A stretch of 47,015 nt of DNA, taken from a virus. The position numbers were made by a program, and so were the translations under genes. A model generated the notes under the pieces. It ran no database searches, was not told where the DNA came from, and saw only the letters and a program-made list of their open reading frames with translations. Within the stretch, counting starts at the first letter, position 1. Each line of letters begins with the position of its first letter. The stretch spans positions 1-47,015 of the IMG/VR virus record IMGVR_UViG_3300044640_001092. One strand, 5' to 3'. Shown here piece by piece: positions 9,828 through 18,827 of this stretch.

Positions 9828-10682
9828 ATGGCGACAAATTCATTAGACGCAGTTTTGGCTCAATACGAGAAAGCAAAACAAGGTAGTAATTCTTCTACTA
9901 CAAAATTTACACAAGAAGAAAGAATGAAAAAATACTTCGCGGCAATCCTTCCAGATAAGGAAACTCAAGGCCAAAGAAGATTAAGAATCTTACCAACAAC
10001 AGATGGTTCTTCACCATTTAAAGAAGTTTGGTACCACGAGATTCAAGTGGATGGAAAATTCCAAAAATTTTATGACCCGGGAAAAAACGACAATGAACGC
10101 TCACCTTTAACTGAGGTTTATGAAGAACTTCGTGAAACAGGAAAAGAAGAGGACAAAAAATTATCGTCAAATTATTTGGCTCGTAAATTTTACATTGTTA
10201 AAGTTATCGATAGAGATAATGAGGGGGATGGAGTTAAATTTTGGAGATTTAAATCTAACTACAAGAATGAAGGTATCTACGACAAAATCATCCCTATCTA
10301 CAGAAATAAAGGTGATATTGCTGACCCTGAAAAAGGTAGAGACCTTATCTTAGAATTAACTAAGGCTAAGACTCCAAAGGGAGCTGTTTATACAGTAATT
10401 CAAACGGTTATGTATGATGATGCAGCACCAATTCACGAAGATTCAAAACTTGCTGAAAGTTGGATTAACGATGAATTAACTTGGGAAGATGTTTACTCTA
10501 AAAAACCAGTTGAGTACTTAGAATCTATTGCAAGAGGTGAAACTCCAAAATGGAATTCTGATAAAGGTGGTTATGATTATGGTAACTCTGATGAGTCTGA
10601 AGTATCGTTTGGTGGTTCTAAACCATCTGCACCAATTGACCCACAAGCGGGAGATGAAGAGGATAATGATATGCCTTTCTAA
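9828..10682 (+). CDS. Single-stranded DNA binding protein (T4 gp32-like)
   Basis: A 284-residue protein with the gp32 plan. A basic N-terminal arm (YEKAKQG to MKKYFAAILPD) is followed by an OB-fold core with RRLRILPTTDG, KEVWYHEIQVDGKFQKFYDPGK, ARKFYIVKVIDRD and VKFWRF. The linker is Gly/Ser/Pro-rich and the acidic tail ends DEEDNDMPF, as tails that recruit replication partners do. T4 gp32 has 301 residues. Unlike T4 gp32, this protein has no cysteine at all, so the structural zinc site (His plus three Cys) is missing. It would coat ssDNA and organise helicase, primase and UvsX. It opens the replication block, and uvsX follows after a structured 90-base gap. Confidence 0.9.
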   Translation: MATNSLDAVLAQYEKAKQGSNSSTTKFTQEERMKKYFAAILPDKETQGQRRLRILPTTDGSSPFKEVWYHEIQVDGKFQKFYDPGKNDNERSPLTEVYEELRETGKEEDKKLSSNYLARKFYIVKVIDRDNEGDGVKFWRFKSNYKNEGIYDKIIPIYRNKGDIADPEKGRDLILELTKAKTPKGAVYTVIQTVMYDDAAPIHEDSKLAESWINDELTWEDVYSKKPVEYLESIARGETPKWNSDKGGYDYGNSDESEVSFGGSKPSAPIDPQAGDEEDNDMPF

Positions 10683-10692
10683 TCAAATAATT

Positions 10693-10741
10693 TAGACATA
10701 TAGTTAGGACACTAAGATATACTTGGTGTCCTACTTGTCTA
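10693..10741 (+). promoter_or_regulatory. Nested hairpin between gp32-like and uvsX-like genes
   Basis: Outer arms TAGACA (10693-10698) and TGTCTA (10736-10741) enclose inner arms AGGACAC (10706-10712) and GTGTCCT (10726-10732). An A-run, not a T-run, follows on the + strand, so it does not look like an intrinsic terminator for this direction. It may be an RNA-stability, processing or translational-control element in the uvsX leader. Confidence 0.5.
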
Positions 10742-10772
10742 AAAAAAATAACAAATTAAACTAATTAGAAAT

Positions 10773-11762
10773 ATGGCGATTAAAAAGAAAACATTCTCGT
10801 TAGAGGATATAAAGGGTAAATTCTCTACAAAAACAAAATACAAACCTGAAAGCTTCTATAACTGCGGTGAAGCTTTTATGGATGCTTGTGGTTTACCCGG
10901 ACCTGTAATGGGGGGTATCAATATGATGTTAGGTCATTCAAATACTTCAAAAACAACAGCTATGATATTAGCGGCGGCTGATGCTCAGAAAAAAGGACAT
11001 TTACCGGTGTTTATTATAACGGAAAAAAAATGGTCTTGGGAACACTCGGTTGAATTGGGGTTACAAGCGGAACAAAATGAAAATGGTGAGTGGGACGGTC
11101 ATTTTATTTTTAACGATTCTTTTGAAACAATAGAACAGGCGACTGATTTTATGAATGATATATTAGATGCTCAAGAAAAAGGTGAATTACCGTATAATGT
11201 TGCTTTTTTCTTTGATAGTATTGGTAGTATTCCCTGTCAAATGACTTTTGAAGGTAAGGGGGGGTCTATGCACAATGCTAGAGTACTATCAGAAAGAATA
11301 GGTATGGGGTTACATTCAAGAATAACAAAATCAAAAAAAGAGGATTATCCTTATTACAATACTTTAGTTGTAATTGTACAACCTTGGGTTGAATTGCCGG
11401 ACTCACCATTTGGTCAGCCTTCTATTAAACCTAAAGGCGGTGAGGCGTTATATTTGGCATCTTCTTTAGTATTTTTATTTGGTAACCAAAAAAATGCTGG
11501 AGTTAATCATATAACCGCAACTAAAAATGGTAGAACCGTATCTTATGCTGTTAGAACAAAAGTATCAATATTAAAAAATCACGTAAATGGTATTGCGTTT
11601 AAGGATGGGAAAATTATTGCGGTTCCTCAAGGATATATTGCGGATACAAAAGAGGCGTTAGATAAATATAAAAAACAATATTCTAGTTATTGGGGTGCGA
11701 TACTTAGTGGTACCGGTGAATTGATATTAGATGAAAATAGTGAAGACGATTCTGACGATTAA
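10773..11762 (+). CDS. uvsX: RecA/UvsX-like recombinase
   Basis: A 329-residue RecA-fold ATPase. The Walker A-type loop is GHSNTSKTT (residues 54-62). The following strand ends VFIITEKKW, with Glu84 in the place of the RecA catalytic Glu. Walker B is VAFFFDSIGS, with Asp148. The loop GSMHNARVLSERIGMGL and the later strand TLVVIVQPW match RecA/UvsX order. The C-terminus is acidic (SEDDSDD). In T4, UvsX forms filaments on gp32-coated ssDNA for recombination-dependent replication and repair, and the adjacent gp32-like gene fits this. T4 UvsX is 391 aa, so this one is shorter. The ATG at 10773 lies in an AT-rich leader without a Shine-Dalgarno sequence. The family is sure, and the symbol is by analogy. 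Confidence 0.85.
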   Translation: MAIKKKTFSLEDIKGKFSTKTKYKPESFYNCGEAFMDACGLPGPVMGGINMMLGHSNTSKTTAMILAAADAQKKGHLPVFIITEKKWSWEHSVELGLQAEQNENGEWDGHFIFNDSFETIEQATDFMNDILDAQEKGELPYNVAFFFDSIGSIPCQMTFEGKGGSMHNARVLSERIGMGLHSRITKSKKEDYPYYNTLVVIVQPWVELPDSPFGQPSIKPKGGEALYLASSLVFLFGNQKNAGVNHITATKNGRTVSYAVRTKVSILKNHVNGIAFKDGKIIAVPQGYIADTKEALDKYKKQYSSYWGAILSGTGELILDENSEDDSDD

Positions 11763-11799
11763 AAAAATTGATACTATTACTACTTTTAAGTATTTTTAA

Positions 11800-11810
11800 G
11801 ATATTTATAT
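11800..11810 (+). promoter_or_regulatory. TATTTAT(A) element upstream of the RHH gene
   Basis: GATATTTATAT ends 3 bases before the ATG at 11814. It matches the copy at 8806-8816 base for base over 11 positions. If it is a promoter -10 element, the transcript would be leaderless or nearly so. Confidence 0.4.
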
Positions 11811-11813
11811 AAT

Positions 11814-11966
11814 ATGGGAAGACATAAGATTGATGAAGATAAAAAAAAGGTAAAAGTTTCGGTTGCGATTGACCCTGAATTACCTCAATACTTTAAGGAT
11901 AAATCTATAAATTTATCTTCCCTTGTTAATAAATTATTAAAAGAATATATTAAAAATGGAAACTAA
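11814..11966 (+). CDS. Small ribbon-helix-helix (CopG/Arc-type) DNA-binding protein
   Basis: A 50-residue ORF that is easily missed. A basic head, MGRHKIDEDKKK, is followed by a beta-strand pattern KVKVSVAIDPEL and two helices (PQYFKDKS and NLSSLVNKLLKEYIKN). This is the length and layout of Arc/CopG/CcdA-type ribbon-helix-helix proteins, which bind DNA as dimers through the paired strands. It follows uvsX after 51 bases, has a TATTTATA element immediately upstream, and overlaps the HNH gene by 11 bases. A regulator of its own unit or of the neighbouring endonuclease is plausible, but that is inference. Confidence 0.75.
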   Translation: MGRHKIDEDKKKVKVSVAIDPELPQYFKDKSINLSSLVNKLLKEYIKNGN

Positions 11967-12516
11967 AGTTTGTAGTAAATGTAATGTTGAAAAACAAATA
12001 ACCGATTTTTATAAAAAAAATAATTATTGTAAAATTTGTCATTTAGAAAAAAAACAAAATTGGAGAAAAAATAATCCCGAAGAATATAAAAAACAAAACA
12101 AAAATTATTGGGAGAGAACTAAAGATGTTCAATCACAAAAAAAGAAAGTTTGGATTAAAAATAATCGGGAAAAGTATAATAGTTATTGGACAAATAGAAA
12201 AAATATAGACCCAGAATTCAAACTACTAATGAATATGAGGTCTAGATTATGTGGTTATTTAAAGAAACTTAACATAACCAAAACTAACAAAACTTTTGAT
12301 ATTGTGGGTTGTTCTCCCCAATTTTTAAAAGAACATTTAGAAACCCAATTTACTGATGGTATGAGTTGGGATAACAGGAGTGAGTGGCATATTGACCACA
12401 TCATTCCATTATCATCGGCAAAAACAGAAGACGAACTTTATAAGTTGTGTCATTATGAAAATCTTCAACCATTATGGGCTGAGGATAATTTGAAAAAGAG
12501 TAACAAAATTTTATAG
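11956..12516 (+). CDS. HNH endonuclease (probable free-standing homing enzyme)
   Basis: A 186-residue protein. The N-terminal zinc-binding motif has CSKC (residues 5-8) and CKIC (~26-29) spaced as a small treble-clef type finger. A Lys/Asn-rich linker rich in aromatic residues follows. The C-terminal HNH nuclease motif is WHIDHIIPLSSAK, with a later NLQPLWAEDNLKKSNK, the usual His-Asn-Asn/His pattern of the HNH_3/HNH_5-type fold. Such genes are common as mobile, free-standing insertions in T4-like phages, and this one interrupts the uvsX-exonuclease order. Translation is probably coupled to the RHH gene (11-base overlap). The gene is visibly richer in A and Lys/Asn codons than its neighbours, consistent with separate origin. 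Nuclease family call is strong; mobility is inference. Confidence 0.88.
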   Translation: METKVCSKCNVEKQITDFYKKNNYCKICHLEKKQNWRKNNPEEYKKQNKNYWERTKDVQSQKKKVWIKNNREKYNSYWTNRKNIDPEFKLLMNMRSRLCGYLKKLNITKTNKTFDIVGCSPQFLKEHLETQFTDGMSWDNRSEWHIDHIIPLSSAKTEDELYKLCHYENLQPLWAEDNLKKSNKIL

Positions 12517-12537
12517 TAACGAATACAAACAAAACAA

Positions 12538-13539
12538 GTGACTAAAACACTATTAGTGGATGGAAACAATCTACTTAAGATTGGGTTTTGCGGGGTTAAA
12601 GACTTTTACCACAACGGAAAACACATAGGAGGATTATGGCATTTTATCAATACAATTAGACGTTTTATAGACGAACAAAATTTTGATAAGGTTGTTGTTA
12701 TGTGGGATGGTGATAATAATTCATCCGCCCGAAAACTTATTTACCCCCAATATAAAGAAAAACGACGTATAACCGAAGATTTCAAAGATGAATCTTTTGA
12801 AGAACAGAAAGAGAGAATCAAACAATACTTGGAGGAATGTTATATAAGACAAATCAACGTAGATAATAACGAAGGCGACGATTTGATTGCTTACTACTGC
12901 CAAATCTCGGAAAACGAACAAAAGACTATCTATTCGGGGGATAAAGACCTTACCCAACTTATATCGGATAAGGTATCGGTATATTATCCAAGAACCAAAG
13001 AGACTTATCATTTAGGAAGTAAAATCAAATGTGATTTTTACGAATTTCCCCACGAAAACATCAGGACTTATAAAATTCTATCTGGAGATAAATCGGACAA
13101 TATTGACGGTATTTCAGGGTTGGGTGAGAAAACTCTTATAAAGTTTTTTCCTGAGCTACTTGAAAAAACCGTTTCTATTACCGATATTTTAGAAAAGGCT
13201 GAAATTCTACTAAAGGAAAACAAGGGTAATAAGACATTACAAAATCTTTTATCCGGAAAAACTAAAAGTGGTGTGTATGGTGATGAGTTTTTTGTTATTA
13301 ACGAAAAAATTATAAATTTATCAAACCCATTAATTACTGATGGTGCTAAAGAACTTGTTGAATTATATTATAAAGAAACCTTAGACCCTGATGGAAGGGG
13401 TCATAGGGGACTTATTAAAATGATGATGGAAGATGGGTTTTTTAAGTATCTACCGAAGGGGGATGACGCGTGGGTTAATTTTGTTAGACCCTTTTTAAAA
13501 CTAACAAGAAAAGAAAAAAGAAATTATAAAAACAATTAA
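12538..13539 (+). CDS. FEN/PIN-type 5'-3' exonuclease (T4 RNase H-like)
   Basis: A 333-residue protein starting with GTG. The start is fixed because the strand TLLVDGNNLLK follows at once, as in FEN-family nucleases. The acidic metal-binding residues appear in order: VDGNN near residue 8, VVMWDGDNN (~52-60), NNEGDDLIAYY (~107), YSGDKDLTQL (~130) and LSGDKSDNIDGISGLGEKT (~180-200). The last is the helix-hairpin-helix/H3TH entry. The helical arch region RKLIYPQYKEKRR is also present. It would remove RNA primers and flaps at the lagging strand. T4 Rnh has 305 aa, a similar length. It follows the HNH insert by 21 bases and precedes an unknown gene. Confidence 0.88.
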   Translation: MTKTLLVDGNNLLKIGFCGVKDFYHNGKHIGGLWHFINTIRRFIDEQNFDKVVVMWDGDNNSSARKLIYPQYKEKRRITEDFKDESFEEQKERIKQYLEECYIRQINVDNNEGDDLIAYYCQISENEQKTIYSGDKDLTQLISDKVSVYYPRTKETYHLGSKIKCDFYEFPHENIRTYKILSGDKSDNIDGISGLGEKTLIKFFPELLEKTVSITDILEKAEILLKENKGNKTLQNLLSGKTKSGVYGDEFFVINEKIINLSNPLITDGAKELVELYYKETLDPDGRGHRGLIKMMMEDGFFKYLPKGDDAWVNFVRPFLKLTRKEKRNYKNN

Positions 13540-13547
13540 TTAAAACT

Positions 13548-14000
13548 ATGAAAGACCAAGATTCGGTAAAATTAGAATTCTTAATGATGGTAAATGATAA
13601 CATCATTGTGCAGAGATTTTTTAACGTAAGAGAGTTCAATAATGAGGGAAAAAACTCGTTAGAACTTTATGACTTACTTCGTGAATTTAAAGACGATATT
13701 CAAACTCAATTGTCGTTGAAAACCGTAACGTATATGACGGATAATATGTACGAAATTGTGAACAATCCTGCTATTTTGGAAACGTCTTATACTGACGGTC
13801 CGGAGTACTTCAACATCTTCATCAAACAAAATGATGTGACAATTTGTCATAGACAGGTGGATGCTAAAGTATACCCTCCAAAGATAAGATATACTGTGGA
13901 TGTACGCCCACACCTAAAAAACCTATTAATGAATTTAACTGACATTTTTTCGTCAAAAGATTTAACAAAAAAATATCTAGAAGTTAACCTAAGTGTATAG
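13548..14000 (+). CDS. Conserved-looking hypothetical protein in replication block
   Basis: A 150-residue soluble protein that I do not recognise. It looks like a mixed alpha/beta fold: an N-terminal strand LEFLMMVNDNIIVQRFF, a helix NSLELYDLLREFKDDIQTQL, central strands (YFNIFIKQNDVTICHRQVDAK), a RYTVDVRPHLKNLLMNLTDIFS segment and a charged end. It lies 8 bases after the exonuclease and 29 bases before the helicase. The position between rnh-like and gp41-like genes suggests a replication accessory role. T4 has dda, dmd and gp59-like loaders in such places, but I see no motif to support any of them. Confidence 0.65.
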   Translation: MKDQDSVKLEFLMMVNDNIIVQRFFNVREFNNEGKNSLELYDLLREFKDDIQTQLSLKTVTYMTDNMYEIVNNPAILETSYTDGPEYFNIFIKQNDVTICHRQVDAKVYPPKIRYTVDVRPHLKNLLMNLTDIFSSKDLTKKYLEVNLSV

Positions 14001-14016
14001 TATTTATTAATACACT
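13992..14016 (+). promoter_or_regulatory. Hairpin with TATTTAT core in its loop, helicase leader
   Basis: AGTGTAT (13992-13998) and ATACACT (14010-14016) form a 7-bp inverted repeat around an 11-base loop that contains TATTTAT (14001-14007). It overlaps the stop of the preceding gene, and the helicase ATG lies 14 bases further on. It may be a promoter, a protein-binding operator or an RNA structure. Confidence 0.4.
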
Positions 14017-14029
14017 AAAAGAAAAATAT

Positions 14030-15415
14030 ATGGCGTCAAACAAAAATTTTGAGTATCTAGGTAGTACATTTCAGATACAATTATTAAACCAAATCATTAT
14101 CGATAAAGACTTCTCAAGGTCAATTATAGATGTGATTGAAACAAGTTATTTTGAGAATAAATATTTCAAATTAATCATTCAAATGATTAAAGAGTATTAC
14201 ACAAAATACGAACACACACCAACCTTTGACACCTTAGAACAAATCACAAAATCTGAGATACAACAACCTCTGGCGGCAAAAATCATTATTGATACCCTTA
14301 CAAAAGTTAAGGAGTCCACGTTAGAAGGTGCTGAGTTTGTACAAGAAAAATCTATGAAATTTTGTAAACAACAAGAGTTACAAAAAGTAATGGTTAAAGC
14401 TCAAAAAATCATCGATACTGGTGAGTTTGAAAGTTATGATACATTAGAGGAAATGGTTAGTAAGGCATTACAAGTAGGGGAACACGATAAGGGAACTGAA
14501 AGTGTTTTTAGTAACTTAGATGATGTTTTAAACGAAGATTATCGTCATCCGATACCGATGGGTATTCCGGGTATAGATAGACTTTTAAAAGGTGGGTTGG
14601 CTAAAGGTGAAATCGGTGTTATTTTAGCACCAACAGGTGTAGGTAAATCTACTTTACTTACAAAAATTGCAAATCATTCATTTAATTTGGGGTATAATGT
14701 TTTACAAATATTCTTTGAGGATAATCCGAAGATTATCCAACGAAAACACATTACATTATGGACAAAAATCCATCCGGATGAATTGTCTATAAGAAAAGAT
14801 GAAGTTATGGTTAAAGTTCAAGAAATTAAGGAGAAAATGCCTAATGAATTAATACTTAAAAAACTTCCATCTGATACTATAACAATGATGCAAATTAAGA
14901 ATCAAATTAGAAAAATGATTTCTGAAGGTATTAAAATTGATATGGTATTATTGGACTACATTGACTGTGTGGTTCCGGATAAAAACTTAGGAGATGAATG
15001 GAAATCTGAAGGGTCTGTGATGAGAGGTTTTGAATCTATGTGTCACGAACTTGATTTAGTTGGATGGACTGCAACTCAGGGTAATAGAAGTTCAATATCC
15101 TCAGATGTTGTAACTACCGACCAAATGGGTGGTTCTATCAAAAAAGCTCAGGTTGGACACGTAATCATTTCCGTGGCTAAATCTCTACAGCAAAAAGAAA
15201 TGAAACTAGCGACGATAGCAATTACTAAATCACGTATTGGTGATGATGGTGTTGTCTTTGAGAATTGTAAATTCGATAATGGTATGTTAGAGATTGATAC
15301 TGAGAGTTCAGTAACATTCTTAGGGTTAGAAGAACAAACTGAAGAAAGAAATAGACAGAGAATCAAGGACTTGTTAGATAAGAGAAAAGAAAAAAACCAA
15401 CAACAAATTAATTAA
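14030..15415 (+). CDS. Replicative DNA helicase (DnaB/T4 gp41-like)
   Basis: A 461-residue protein. The N-terminal helical domain (~1-130) includes the DnaB_N-like [16 protein letters not shown] and [13 protein letters not shown]. After a linker comes the RecA-like motor: [19 protein letters not shown], Walker [10 protein letters not shown] (200-208), FFEDNP (~228-233) and Walker [10 protein letters not shown] (304-312). WTATQGNR (~346-353) has the Gln sensor, and TKSRIGDDG (~399-407) has the Arg-containing element. It unwinds the fork 5'-3' as a hexamer with the primase, which is encoded at the right end of this window. T4 gp41 has 475 aa. The stop is followed by nrdB after 1 base, suggesting one transcript. 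Confidence 0.92.
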   Translation: MASNKNFEYLGSTFQIQLLNQIIIDKDFSRSIIDVIETSYFENKYFKLIIQMIKEYYTKYEHTPTFDTLEQITKSEIQQPLAAKIIIDTLTKVKESTLEGAEFVQEKSMKFCKQQELQKVMVKAQKIIDTGEFESYDTLEEMVSKALQVGEHDKGTESVFSNLDDVLNEDYRHPIPMGIPGIDRLLKGGLAKGEIGVILAPTGVGKSTLLTKIANHSFNLGYNVLQIFFEDNPKIIQRKHITLWTKIHPDELSIRKDEVMVKVQEIKEKMPNELILKKLPSDTITMMQIKNQIRKMISEGIKIDMVLLDYIDCVVPDKNLGDEWKSEGSVMRGFESMCHELDLVGWTATQGNRSSISSDVVTTDQMGGSIKKAQVGHVIISVAKSLQQKEMKLATIAITKSRIGDDGVVFENCKFDNGMLEIDTESSVTFLGLEEQTEERNRQRIKDLLDKRKEKNQQQIN

Positions 15416-15416
15416 T

Positions 15417-16367
15417 ATGAAAGAAAAAATATTAGAACCAAATAATGAGAGATTTGTTATCTTCCCAATAGAACATAATGATATTTGGGAATTTTACAAA
15501 CAACACCAAGCGGCGTTTTGGACAGCGGAAGAAGTTGATTTATCTAATGATATTAGAGATTGGGAAAACCTATCTGATAATGAGAGATATTTCCTTAAAA
15601 ATATATTAGCATTCTTTGCGGCATCTGATGGTATCGTGAATGAAAATTTGGCTGAGAACTTCTTAAAAGAAGTTCAATATGCTGAAGCGAAGTTCTTCTA
15701 CGGATTCCAAATTATGATGGAGAATATTCACTCCTTAATGTATTCATTATTAATAGATACTTATGTGTCTGATGAGACAGAAAAAGATGAATGTTTCCAC
15801 GCAATAGATAGATTACCTGCTGTTCAGAAAAAAGCTAGTTGGGCATTGAAATGGATAGAAAGTTCGTCTTTTCAAGAAAGATTAGTAGCGTTTGCGGCGG
15901 TTGAGGGTATCTTCTTCTCAGGTTCATTCTGTTCAATCTTTTGGATGAAATCAAGAGGGATTATGCAAGGATTATGTAATGCTAATAGCCTCATCTTCAA
16001 AGATGAGAACTTACATTGTGATTTTGCGATTCATTTGATTAACAATCATATTGAAAACAAACCAACGGAGAAAAGAATTAAAGAAATTTTATTATCAGCA
16101 TTAGAAATTGAAAAAGAGTTTATTACTGAGTCATTACCTGTATCTTTAATTGGTATGAATTCAAATTTAATGAAACAATATCTTGAATTTGTAACTGATG
16201 GACTATTAGTTAAGTTTGGATGTAAAAAACATTTTAATGTTGAACAACCATTTAAATTTATGGAACAAATCGCTGTTGAAACAAAGGGTAACTTTTTTGA
16301 ATCAAGAACAATGGAGTATCAAAAAGCTAAGTTAGGAGAATCATTAACATTTACAGACGATTTTTAA
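15417..16367 (+). CDS. nrdB: Ribonucleotide reductase, class Ia small (beta) subunit
   Basis: A 316-residue diiron protein. The metal ligands expected for class I beta chains are all visible: Asp71 (AASDGIVNE), Glu102 and His105 ([10 protein letters not shown]), Glu163 (AVEGIFF), and Glu197 and His200 (KDENLHCDF). Tyr109 sits four residues after His105, the position of the radical tyrosine in E. coli NrdB. The enzyme supplies the radical for reduction of ribonucleotides to dNTPs in the cytoplasm. It is slightly shorter than E. coli NrdB (376 aa), as is common in phages and in the NrdF-like groups. It is coupled to the helicase (1 base) and to nrdA (1 base), with the order beta before alpha. 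Confidence 0.95.
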   Translation: MKEKILEPNNERFVIFPIEHNDIWEFYKQHQAAFWTAEEVDLSNDIRDWENLSDNERYFLKNILAFFAASDGIVNENLAENFLKEVQYAEAKFFYGFQIMMENIHSLMYSLLIDTYVSDETEKDECFHAIDRLPAVQKKASWALKWIESSSFQERLVAFAAVEGIFFSGSFCSIFWMKSRGIMQGLCNANSLIFKDENLHCDFAIHLINNHIENKPTEKRIKEILLSALEIEKEFITESLPVSLIGMNSNLMKQYLEFVTDGLLVKFGCKKHFNVEQPFKFMEQIAVETKGNFFESRTMEYQKAKLGESLTFTDDF

Positions 16368-16368
16368 T

Positions 16369-18783
16369 ATGATGTCACTAAAAATAAGAAAAAGAGGGGG
16401 TGATGAGGTATCCTTTAACCCCCAAAAAATTTACAATAGAGTTAAACAAGCTTCTAAAGGGTTAAAAGTTAATGCTGATGAGGTGTTCATTAAAGTGATT
16501 ACTTCGGTCCCAACTGAAGGTGTTATTACAACTAAAGAGTTGGATAAATTGGTTTACGAGATTGCTGCGGCTTATACTGGTAGTCATCACGATTACTCAA
16601 GACTAGCGTCATCTGTGGCAATATCTGCGTATCACAAAGAGACTGATGAAAGTTTCTGTAATACAATGAAAAGTTTATATGACGATGATATTATTAATGA
16701 TATCTTAATCAATACAATTACTCAATACGGTCCTGAAAATATTGATTCGGTAATAAATCACGAGAATGATTACAATTTTGATTATTTTGCGTGGAAATCA
16801 TTACAGGAAATGTATTTGTTGAAAACACCTAAAGGTGTTGTAGTTGAAAGACCTCAACATATGTATATGAGAGTTGCTTTATGGGTGACTAAATCATTTG
16901 AAGAGGCGGTTGAATACTATAATTCGTTATCGAATCAACTTATCTCTCCGGCAACACCAATTATGATTAATGCGGGTACCAAAACACCTCAACTAGCGTC
17001 TTGTGTGTTGAAGTACAATAACGGAGATTCAAGACAAGGTTTGTTGGATACATTTAATGACATTTCAACTTATTCGTCAGATGCGGCTGGAATTGGGTTA
17101 TGTATGTCTAACATTCGTAGTAAAGAAAGTCGTATTAACTCATCAGGAGGATTTGCGGGTGGTTTATTGAAATACCTAAAGATTGTTAATGAAGGGTTAA
17201 GATTCTTCAACCAACAAGGAAGAAGACCGGGTAGTGCTGCTATCTACATAGAACCTTGGCATAAGGATATTATGGACTTACTTGAAATCAAAAAGAATAC
17301 GGGTGCTGAGGAGTTGAGAGCAAAAGATTTATTTACCTCAATTTGGTTACCGGACAACTTTATGAACGCAGTTAAGAACAATGATGATTGGTATTTGTTC
17401 TGTCCTAACGAAATTATCAAAGCGGGTATCAAACCATTACAAGAAGCTTACGGTGATGAGTATGAATCAAATTACAACAAAGCAGTTGAACTTGGTTTAG
17501 GTAAGAAAGTAAAAGCACAAACAATTTGGAATAAGATTATTGAATCTCAGGTTGAAACCGGAGTTCCTTACTTATGTTCTAAAGATAGTGCTAACAGAAA
17601 AACTAACCATCAAAACATCGGAGTGATTAAACAATCTAACTTATGTAATGAGATTTACCAATTCACCGATGAGAACACCACAGCAATCTGTACGTTATCA
17701 TCTATGGTATTAAAGAACTTCATCATAAAAGGAGAATTTGATTTCAAATTACTTTATAGTGAAGTTAGAAAGGTTGTTAGAGCACTTAACAAAGTTGTTG
17801 ATATCAATAGTTATTCAACTGAACAAGGAAGAAAAGGTGGGTTGGAACAAAGAGCGATTGCCATTGGAACACAAGGTCTTGCTGATGTATTCTTCTTAAT
17901 GGATTATATCTTTACAACTGAAGAAGCAAAGAAACTTAATAAAGAGATTTTTGAAACAATCTACTTCGCAGCAATCACTGAAAGTATGAATCTATGTAAA
18001 ACAGGTGAATACAAACCATACGACTTTTTTAATGGGTCACCAATGTCAAAAGGTATATTCCAATTTGATATGTGGGGGTTAGATTATGAAGGTTTAGGTG
18101 GAATGTGGGATTGGGACTCACTTAAATTAGAAGTGTCTAACCACGGTGTTTGTAATTCGTTATTCACGGCTCAGATGCCAGTTGCGTCTTCGGCTAAGAT
18201 TACAGGTTCATTTGAAATGACAGAACCGGCTCACTCGGCATTATTTAATCGTCGTGTTGTCGGTGGTGAAATTTTAATTGTTAATAAATACTTAATTAAC
18301 GATTTTGAAAAGTTAGGTGTTTGGTGTGAGGACTTGAAAAATGAGATTATAATGAATGAAGGGTCAGTACAAAATATTAATTTTAATCATTACTTGGACC
18401 CGGAAGATAAAAATTATAATAAGAAGGTTAAACGAATAGAACATTTAATTCCAAAATACAAAACAATTTGGGAGATATCTCAAAGAGAATTGATTGATAT
18501 GGCTGCGGACAGAGCACCATTCATAGACCAATCACAGTCAATGAATATCTATATGTCTGAACCAACATTATCAAAGATTTCATCATCACACTTCCATTCT
18601 TGGGGTAAAGGGTTGAAAACTCTTTGTTATTATGTTAGAACAAAGGCGATATCAACCGGAGCTAAACACTTAGCTGTTGATATATCAAAAGTGAGTCAAT
18701 CAAAACCAATTGAGAAACCAACCGTTGATTTAACACAAAAACCTTCGGATTCCGAGTTTGAGTGTTTCGGATGTGGTTCTTAA
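16369..18783 (+). CDS. nrdA: Ribonucleotide reductase, class Ia large (alpha) subunit
   Basis: An 804-residue catalytic subunit. An N-terminal ATP-cone (LKIRKRGGDEVSFNPQKIYN, to about residue 95) carries the allosteric on/off site. The barrel contains the substrate-site Cys in LASCVLKY, the active-site SNLCNEI (Asn-x-Cys-x-Glu) and the second redox Cys in TAICTLSSM. The C-terminus ends in CFGCGS (Cys799 and Cys802), the flexible pair that passes electrons from thioredoxin or glutaredoxin. All residues needed for activity appear present, with no intron or split as seen in some phages. The start is ambiguous between adjacent ATGs at 16369 and 16372. It is the last gene before a strong terminator, so it closes the replication transcript. 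Confidence 0.95.
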   Translation: MMSLKIRKRGGDEVSFNPQKIYNRVKQASKGLKVNADEVFIKVITSVPTEGVITTKELDKLVYEIAAAYTGSHHDYSRLASSVAISAYHKETDESFCNTMKSLYDDDIINDILINTITQYGPENIDSVINHENDYNFDYFAWKSLQEMYLLKTPKGVVVERPQHMYMRVALWVTKSFEEAVEYYNSLSNQLISPATPIMINAGTKTPQLASCVLKYNNGDSRQGLLDTFNDISTYSSDAAGIGLCMSNIRSKESRINSSGGFAGGLLKYLKIVNEGLRFFNQQGRRPGSAAIYIEPWHKDIMDLLEIKKNTGAEELRAKDLFTSIWLPDNFMNAVKNNDDWYLFCPNEIIKAGIKPLQEAYGDEYESNYNKAVELGLGKKVKAQTIWNKIIESQVETGVPYLCSKDSANRKTNHQNIGVIKQSNLCNEIYQFTDENTTAICTLSSMVLKNFIIKGEFDFKLLYSEVRKVVRALNKVVDINSYSTEQGRKGGLEQRAIAIGTQGLADVFFLMDYIFTTEEAKKLNKEIFETIYFAAITESMNLCKTGEYKPYDFFNGSPMSKGIFQFDMWGLDYEGLGGMWDWDSLKLEVSNHGVCNSLFTAQMPVASSAKITGSFEMTEPAHSALFNRRVVGGEILIVNKYLINDFEKLGVWCEDLKNEIIMNEGSVQNINFNHYLDPEDKNYNKKVKRIEHLIPKYKTIWEISQRELIDMAADRAPFIDQSQSMNIYMSEPTLSKISSSHFHSWGKGLKTLCYYVRTKAISTGAKHLAVDISKVSQSKPIEKPTVDLTQKPSDSEFECFGCGS

Positions 18784-18790
18784 ATAAAAT

Positions 18791-18820
18791 AATCACGACA
18801 TTAGTGTCGTGATTTTTTAT
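18791..18820 (+). terminator. Intrinsic terminator after nrdA
   Basis: Perfect 10-bp stem AATCACGACA/TGTCGTGATT with loop TTAG (18801-18804), followed by TTTTTTAT. The flanking A-run on the other side means it could also work weakly in reverse. It ends the replication block. Confidence 0.92.
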
Positions 18821-18827
18821 TTTAATC

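Noticed and set aside
12721-13011. 96-residue open frame on - strand inside the exonuclease gene
   Set aside because: Antisense to a clearly coding FEN-type gene and with no leader element.
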